Source: an uncultured Verrucomicrobiota bacterium (GTDB taxonomy: Bacteria; Verrucomicrobiota; Verrucomicrobiia; Limisphaerales; UBA9464). Taken from it: a stretch of 64,000 bases of DNA. The stretch spans positions 1 to 64,000 of the forward strand of contig CAIVQB010000085.1 in assembly GCA_903907925.1 (NCBI GenBank), written 5' to 3'. The notes beneath the pieces were generated by a model. It was not told the DNA's origin and searched no databases. It worked only from the letters and a program-made list of their open reading frames with translations. Positions 59,102 through 64,000 of this stretch are shown here, piece after piece. Position numbers and translations under genes: made by a program. The stretch's first letter is position 1. Every line of letters starts with the position of its first letter.

Positions 59102-61681
59102 TCAGCGCCGGTTTTCGAGGAACACCAGCAGATCCCGAAAATCTCCGATCGTCATGCCGTCGACGAGACCGTCGGGCATCATGGAGAGGGTGAGAATCCG
59201 GTCACTGGCGATCTGGTTCTTCGGGAAAAACACCGCCTGACCTTCGCCGGTGACCAGTGTTATCGAGCCGTCCGCACCTTCGCTCAAAACCCTGCCGGCA
59301 TAGGTCTCTCCGCCGCGGGTTTCAATCTGATGCTGGGCGAATTGAGGGGCGATGTCGCGGCTCGGATGGAGCATGGATAGCAGCAATTTTTCCCGGTTGG
59401 CCGCACGGGCGATGGTCGACAGGTCGGGTCCAACGGTCCCGCCCTGCCCTTCAATCCGGTGACACTTGGAACAGGCCGCCCACGCCGAATAAAAGACGCG
59501 CCGCCCGGAATCAGGATCACCGGTCCCGGCGTCCAAACGCTGCCGCCATTCGGCATCGGTCACCGGCCGGCCGGCCCGACGGCCCAACGCAAACGCGGCG
59601 GATTCCAGCACTGCGGGTGGACCCTTCACCGCTTCGAACGCCGCCTTGACCGCCGGCTTCGACACCCAGGGACGCAGCGCCCGGGCGGTCTCCAGCGCCA
59701 CCTCCGCCGCCGAATCGTTCAGCAGTCCGGCAAGATCACTCACCTGGTCCTCGTGTCCCCCGGTCAGGCCGAGAATCGCATCCGCCCGGAGGCTGGATGC
59801 CTGGGTCGTGTCGACGGCGATCCGGTGCAACACCTCGGCGAGGCTGGACGAATGCTGACCCGACAAGAGCCGAAGAGCGGCCAGGCGTTGATGCACCGGT
59901 TGTGCCGGATCCGCCAGGCGGCCGAGCGCCTGAGTCGCCTGCACCGCATCCGGAACGGCCAACGGAAGCACGGTTACCGCCTCGGGAACCCGCAGGGTGG
60001 TGAAGATGCTGGGATCGTTGGTGCCCCGAAGTTGCTTCAACGCCTCCGCGTGGGCCGCAAGCAGCAGCGGGGTCACCGGACCCGCATGCAGCGACGCCTC
60101 GACGTCGTGAACGAGGGATACAATGCGATCCTCCACGACCCAGGTGATCGCGGTGATCCGCACTCCGGGATCCGGACTTCGGAGCGCGTAACGGAGGGCG
60201 TCCTCCGCCAATCCCGGCGGCGCGTTGGTGCCGGTGGGTGTTTTGATCAGAGATTGTCGCAGCGCCAGTAGGCAATGGGCGGCCGGGATCGGTTCCTTGA
60301 ACCATCTAAAGGCGCGATTCACCTGGACCGGCGACATGTCCGCGATGGCTGCCGTGGCGATGGAGCGGATGAACGGGTCCGGTTCCCGGAGCATGTAGCG
60401 CAGTTTCGAGAAATCGCGACTGGGGTCTGCGCTATGAAACTGCATCGCGGCGCGTTCGGCCTGGGAAACGACCACCGCCCCGCGACGATTCACATTCGCC
60501 AGGGCGGGATCCTTGATGGAAAGTCGCCACAAACGTCCGTGGGAATGGACGTTGTAATCCTGCTTCACCCAATCGGTGAACACCACCGATCCATCCGGGG
60601 CAATCGCCAGCGCCACCGGCCGGAAATCTTCGCCACCCTCGACCAGAATTTCACGCGAGGCCTTGAACGAAATCCCAACCGGTGTCCGGCGATACACCTC
60701 GAGCGTGTGATCCCAGGAAGCCGCCACCAGCAGAGAGCCGAGGTAGTTGGTGGGCAGCGACGTCCGTCCCAAGTCAATCAAACTGGTGGGCCCTTCACCG
60801 GTTCCGGCCGCCATCGGCAGGCTCCCCACCAGTTCCCCATCCCAGGCAATGAACGGACTCAATCCGTCACGACCATGGCGGAACTGGAATCCATAAAAGC
60901 CGCCGGGAATGACGTGCAACAGCCGGCAGGGCGGCCGCGAATCCGGGTCGTTATCCACCGCCAGCAGGCGCGCGGAACGGTCCAGGGTCAATCCGAACGG
61001 GTTCCAGAATCCGGAGGCCATCTGTTCCAATCCGGAACCGTCCGGTCGACACCGGAAGATCCGTCCACCGGCACCGGCCGGGACAGAAATCCTGGATCCA
61101 TTGGTACCGACCAGTGTGTAGGGCAGGCCGAGATTCTCGCCGACGCCGACATACAGGGTTCCATCGTTGGCCACCGCCAATCCGCCGATACCGTTGTGCG
61201 GATACGTACCGGCGGTTTCCAAACGCAGGATGGATGCCCGGCTTTCCGACACCCCGTCGCCATCGGCGTCGTCCAATCGCAGAACGCCATTGCGATGACT
61301 GACGTACAACCGGCCGTTCGGGCCGAAAACCAGATTCATCGCCCAGCGAAGATCCCCGGCGAAGACCGTCGGCTTCTCGCCCGCCACTCCGGAGAAGATC
61401 AGGATCCGGTCGGACTTCGGTCCCGCGTAATCCGGCTTCGGAAAATGAGTGTGGGATTCGACGACGAAAATCCGGCCCTTCCGGTCCACAGCGCATCCGA
61501 TCGGCGTCACGAGGTCGGGTTCGGCCGAGAGCAACTCGATTTGAAGCAACGGATCCTTGACCACCGGACGGGGAAACGCCGCCAAATCCGGAGAAGCGGC
61601 GCGGCCGGCGAACCATGGGACGGCGAACAAGGCCAGTATGAGGCACCAACGATGGGAAATCACGGGGCACGGTGTACCCAA
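59102..61681 (-). CDS. PVC-type membrane-bound dehydrogenase / heme-binding CxxCH protein
   Basis: Beta-propeller N-terminus (CAVDRKGRIFVVESHTHF), HEAT-like middle, C-terminal CSKCHRIEGQGGTVGPDLS. Confidence 0.9.
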   Translation of the reverse strand: MGTPCPVISHRWCLILALFAVPWFAGRAASPDLAAFPRPVVKDPLLQIELLSAEPDLVTPIGCAVDRKGRIFVVESHTHFPKPDYAGPKSDRILIFSGVAGEKPTVFAGDLRWAMNLVFGPNGRLYVSHRNGVLRLDDADGDGVSESRASILRLETAGTYPHNGIGGLAVANDGTLYVGVGENLGLPYTLVGTNGSRISVPAGAGGRIFRCRPDGSGLEQMASGFWNPFGLTLDRSARLLAVDNDPDSRPPCRLLHVIPGGFYGFQFRHGRDGLSPFIAWDGELVGSLPMAAGTGEGPTSLIDLGRTSLPTNYLGSLLVAASWDHTLEVYRRTPVGISFKASREILVEGGEDFRPVALAIAPDGSVVFTDWVKQDYNVHSHGRLWRLSIKDPALANVNRRGAVVVSQAERAAMQFHSADPSRDFSKLRYMLREPDPFIRSIATAAIADMSPVQVNRAFRWFKEPIPAAHCLLALRQSLIKTPTGTNAPPGLAEDALRYALRSPDPGVRITAITWVVEDRIVSLVHDVEASLHAGPVTPLLLAAHAEALKQLRGTNDPSIFTTLRVPEAVTVLPLAVPDAVQATQALGRLADPAQPVHQRLAALRLLSGQHSSSLAEVLHRIAVDTTQASSLRADAILGLTGGHEDQVSDLAGLLNDSAAEVALETARALRPWVSKPAVKAAFEAVKGPPAVLESAAFALGRRAGRPVTDAEWRQRLDAGTGDPDSGRRVFYSAWAACSKCHRIEGQGGTVGPDLSTIARAANREKLLLSMLHPSRDIAPQFAQHQIETRGGETYAGRVLSEGADGSITLVTGEGQAVFFPKNQIASDRILTLSMMPDGLVDGMTIGDFRDLLVFLENRR

Positions 61682-61778
61682 AGGAAGCCTCGGCGGGCAA
61701 GAGCGAGATGAGGGCGCGGACGCCGGATGTTGTTCCCGCCCCCGATGGATCCGTCACCGCGGCGCACCCCTCGCCAGA

Positions 61779-62600
61779 CTACACGTACAACGCCTGCTTC
61801 AGGTCGTGAACGAGAAAACTGGTCAGCGAATACCGCCGGCCCATGTCGCGTTCGAGGCACCGCAGGACAATTTTTTCGAGGGCGACCGGAATTTCGGGAT
61901 TCAGGTCCCGCGGCTTGATGAACTCCGTCCGATCGAGCTGCCGCCGCAACACTTCATCGGCCGTGTCCCCGGGAAAGGGCTTCTTGAAGGTGAGCAATTC
62001 ATAGGCGCTCACGCCCCAGGCCCAGATGTCCGCCCGATGATCCACCGGTTCGCGCAGCAATTGTTCTGGAGCCATGTAGGCCGGCGTCCCGGGATTCCGG
62101 TCGAGCTTCCGGGGCGGATCAGGAATCGGCTGGGCGAGGTCGAAATCAATCAGGCGAAGGCTGCCATTCCGGCTGAGCAACACGTTCTCCGGCTTGATGT
62201 CCAGGTGCATGAATCCGCGGTCGTGGACCACGCCCATCGCGCTGGCGAAGTCGATCAACACCTCGGCAATGTTGCTGGTCAGCACCGGATCGCCGGCCGC
62301 CATCAGCAGCTTCAGATTCTCTCCCTCCACATATTCCATCACCTGGACCAGCTCTCCGCCGATTTTGCCATGATCCACGTAGCCGATTATCAATTTGCCG
62401 TCCTGACAGGCCTTGAGGGTCTCGGCTCCGGTGTTGAATCGCTTCCGTTCGGTGAAGGCGAACGTCGAATTGTTGAGCATTCGGCGCACGGCAAAGGCGC
62501 GACTGTTTTCATCAGTCGCTAGCCAGATCTCGGACATGCCTCCCGAGTTGATTTGCTCATGGAGGGTGTACGGACCCAATCGGGTACCGGGCAGGGGCAT
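61779..62600 (-). CDS. Atypical Ser/Thr protein kinase-like protein
   Basis: GFMHLDIKPENVLLSRNGSLRLIDFDLAQ; APEQLLREPVDHRADIWAWGVSAYELLTFKKPF; AVRR in place of the VAIK Lys. Confidence 0.88.
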   Translation of the reverse strand: MPLPGTRLGPYTLHEQINSGGMSEIWLATDENSRAFAVRRMLNNSTFAFTERKRFNTGAETLKACQDGKLIIGYVDHGKIGGELVQVMEYVEGENLKLLMAAGDPVLTSNIAEVLIDFASAMGVVHDRGFMHLDIKPENVLLSRNGSLRLIDFDLAQPIPDPPRKLDRNPGTPAYMAPEQLLREPVDHRADIWAWGVSAYELLTFKKPFPGDTADEVLRRQLDRTEFIKPRDLNPEIPVALEKIVLRCLERDMGRRYSLTSFLVHDLKQALYV

Positions 62601-62699
62601 GGGGCCAGAAAGCGGGCGCTAGCTAGCAGATGCGGTTCCAAGCCGAAAGAGAAATGCGTTTTCTCGCGCCGGAACCCGCCACCCCGTAAACTGCCGCCC

Positions 62700-63584
62700 G
62701 TGAAACCCATCCGGGCGTTGTTGGTCTACCTGACGGTCGTCTTTTCAGGCGCCGCACTGGCCGCTCCCTGGGTGTATCGGCTCGTTCAAAACCTCGCTCC
62801 TGGCTCGGGAATCGCCCTTCAGCCCTTCCACCGCTACGTCAATCGCTGCCTCCTGGTCCTCGCCCTCGCCGGACTCTGGCCGCTCCTTCGATTCCTGAAC
62901 ATCCGCTCCCGCACAACCGTGGGCTGGGTCCCCATTTCCGGCCAGGGACGCAACATCCGTCTCGGATTCGCCCTCGGGTTCGCCTCACTCGCCCTGGCGG
63001 CCTGCCTTCCGATGATCGCTGGCGCCCGAATCTGGCAAACCGGCGATGGCGCAGGCCAGTGGCTGCAACACATCACCAACGCGGCCCTTTCCGCCATCGT
63101 GGTGTCGTTTCTCGAGGAACTCCTGTTCCGCGGCGCGGTCTTCGGTACCCTGCGCCGGGTCCACTCGTTTCCCAGCGCGGCACTGATTTCGGCCTCCATC
63201 TATTCGCTGGTCCATTTCTTCGACCGCCCCGCCCCACCGGCATCGGTCGATGCCTGGACCGGTTGGGCCACCCTCGGTCAGATGCTGCACGGATTCACGA
63301 CCCTCCATCAGCTTGTGCCAGGTTTCTTCACACTGGCTCTGGCCGGCGGCCTGCTGGCCTGGGCTCGCGAACGAACCGGCTCGCTGTGGTTCGGAATCGG
63401 CCTGCACGCCGGTTGGATTTTCTGGCTGAAGGCGTTCGGCTTCCTCACCCGGGAAGCCTCTCCAGCGGCGACGACAGCCTTCTGGGGCAGCAGCCGGCTC
63501 TACGATGGCTGGCCGGCCTTCGGTGTCCTGGCCGTCATCGCCCTCTTCCTCGCGCCGCGGTGGCGGAACGCCCGCAGTCCATGA
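62700..63584 (+). CDS. CPBP family intramembrane glutamic endopeptidase
   Basis: SFLEELLFRGAVFGTLRR; ASIYSLVHFFD; GLHAGWIFWLK; GTG start. Confidence 0.9.
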   Translation: MKPIRALLVYLTVVFSGAALAAPWVYRLVQNLAPGSGIALQPFHRYVNRCLLVLALAGLWPLLRFLNIRSRTTVGWVPISGQGRNIRLGFALGFASLALAACLPMIAGARIWQTGDGAGQWLQHITNAALSAIVVSFLEELLFRGAVFGTLRRVHSFPSAALISASIYSLVHFFDRPAPPASVDAWTGWATLGQMLHGFTTLHQLVPGFFTLALAGGLLAWARERTGSLWFGIGLHAGWIFWLKAFGFLTREASPAATTAFWGSSRLYDGWPAFGVLAVIALFLAPRWRNARSP

Positions 63585-63588
63585 CCGC

Positions 63589-64000
63589 ATGACCGGAGTG
63601 GTTTCCAACTTCAACGGGACGATCCGCCGGCTTCGCTGGGAAGCGGCGCTAGGATTGATCTTTCCCGAGTCCTGCCAGCTCTGCCGCGAGGAACGGGCAC
63701 GCGCTGCGGATGGCTATGTCGGGATGAACTGCAGGAAAGCCGTTCAACCGCTGGAGTCCCCGTTCTGCCGGCGTTGTGGGCTGCCCTTTCCCGGTGCCAT
63801 CACCGACACCTTCGACTGCGCCAATTGCGCCGATCGCGACCTGGCCTTCGAATCGGCCAGGGCGGCCGTCATCGCCAAGGGGCCGGTCCTCGACGCCATC
63901 CATCGCTTCAAATACTCCGAGGCGCGGTGGTTCGAAGCCTTCCTCAGCCGACTCCTGATCGAAGCCGCCCTTCCCCAACTCGCCGGTGCCGGCTGGACCC
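63589..64000 (+). CDS. ComF family protein, truncated by window end
   Basis: IFPESCQLCREE; ESPFCRRCGLPFPG; CANCADRDLAFESARAAVIAKGPVLDAIHRFKYSEARWF. Confidence 0.88.
   Translation, partial: MTGVVSNFNGTIRRLRWEAALGLIFPESCQLCREERARAADGYVGMNCRKAVQPLESPFCRRCGLPFPGAITDTFDCANCADRDLAFESARAAVIAKGPVLDAIHRFKYSEARWFEAFLSRLLIEAALPQLAGAGWT

Overview
High-GC chromosomal window that looks like a Verrucomicrobiota (PVC) genome; this is inferred from gene content and not tested. Most of it is ordinary coding sequence. On the minus strand: a Tol-Pal operon (tolQ, a novel zinc-ribbon gene, tolR, tolA-like, tolB, pal) followed by tatA/tatB/tatC; a prepilin-like gene, a PEP-CTERM gene and an ABC exporter; ruvC; and a full aa3-type cytochrome c oxidase operon with ctaA/ctaB. 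On the plus strand: an mntR/porin/mntH manganese cluster, an aroF DAHP synthase with a candidate attenuator, peroxiredoxins, ilvE, psd/pssA, an ECF sigma module, a CCA-adding enzyme, and a CPBP protease running into comF at the window edge. I saw no rRNA, tRNA, CRISPR array, prophage or transposase. Best candidates for something undescribed: (1) an 8-repeat, 64-cysteine, tail-anchored zinc-ribbon protein translationally coupled to tolQ inside the tol operon; (2) a short ORF (MSTIAFAYRFGFWSGYYFSQTGRCVGA) very rich in Phe/Tyr/Trp, followed by an intrinsic terminator just upstream of aroF; (3) dispersed palindromic intergenic repeats made of hairpin modules with conserved loops and compensatory stem changes. 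Other notable items are an atypical kinase (VAIK Lys to Arg, DFG to DFD), an internally duplicated alpha/beta hydrolase with one apparently dead half, a palindromic operator at the Mn locus, a 15-copy heptamer array, and a low-GC gene broken by a single-base frameshift.
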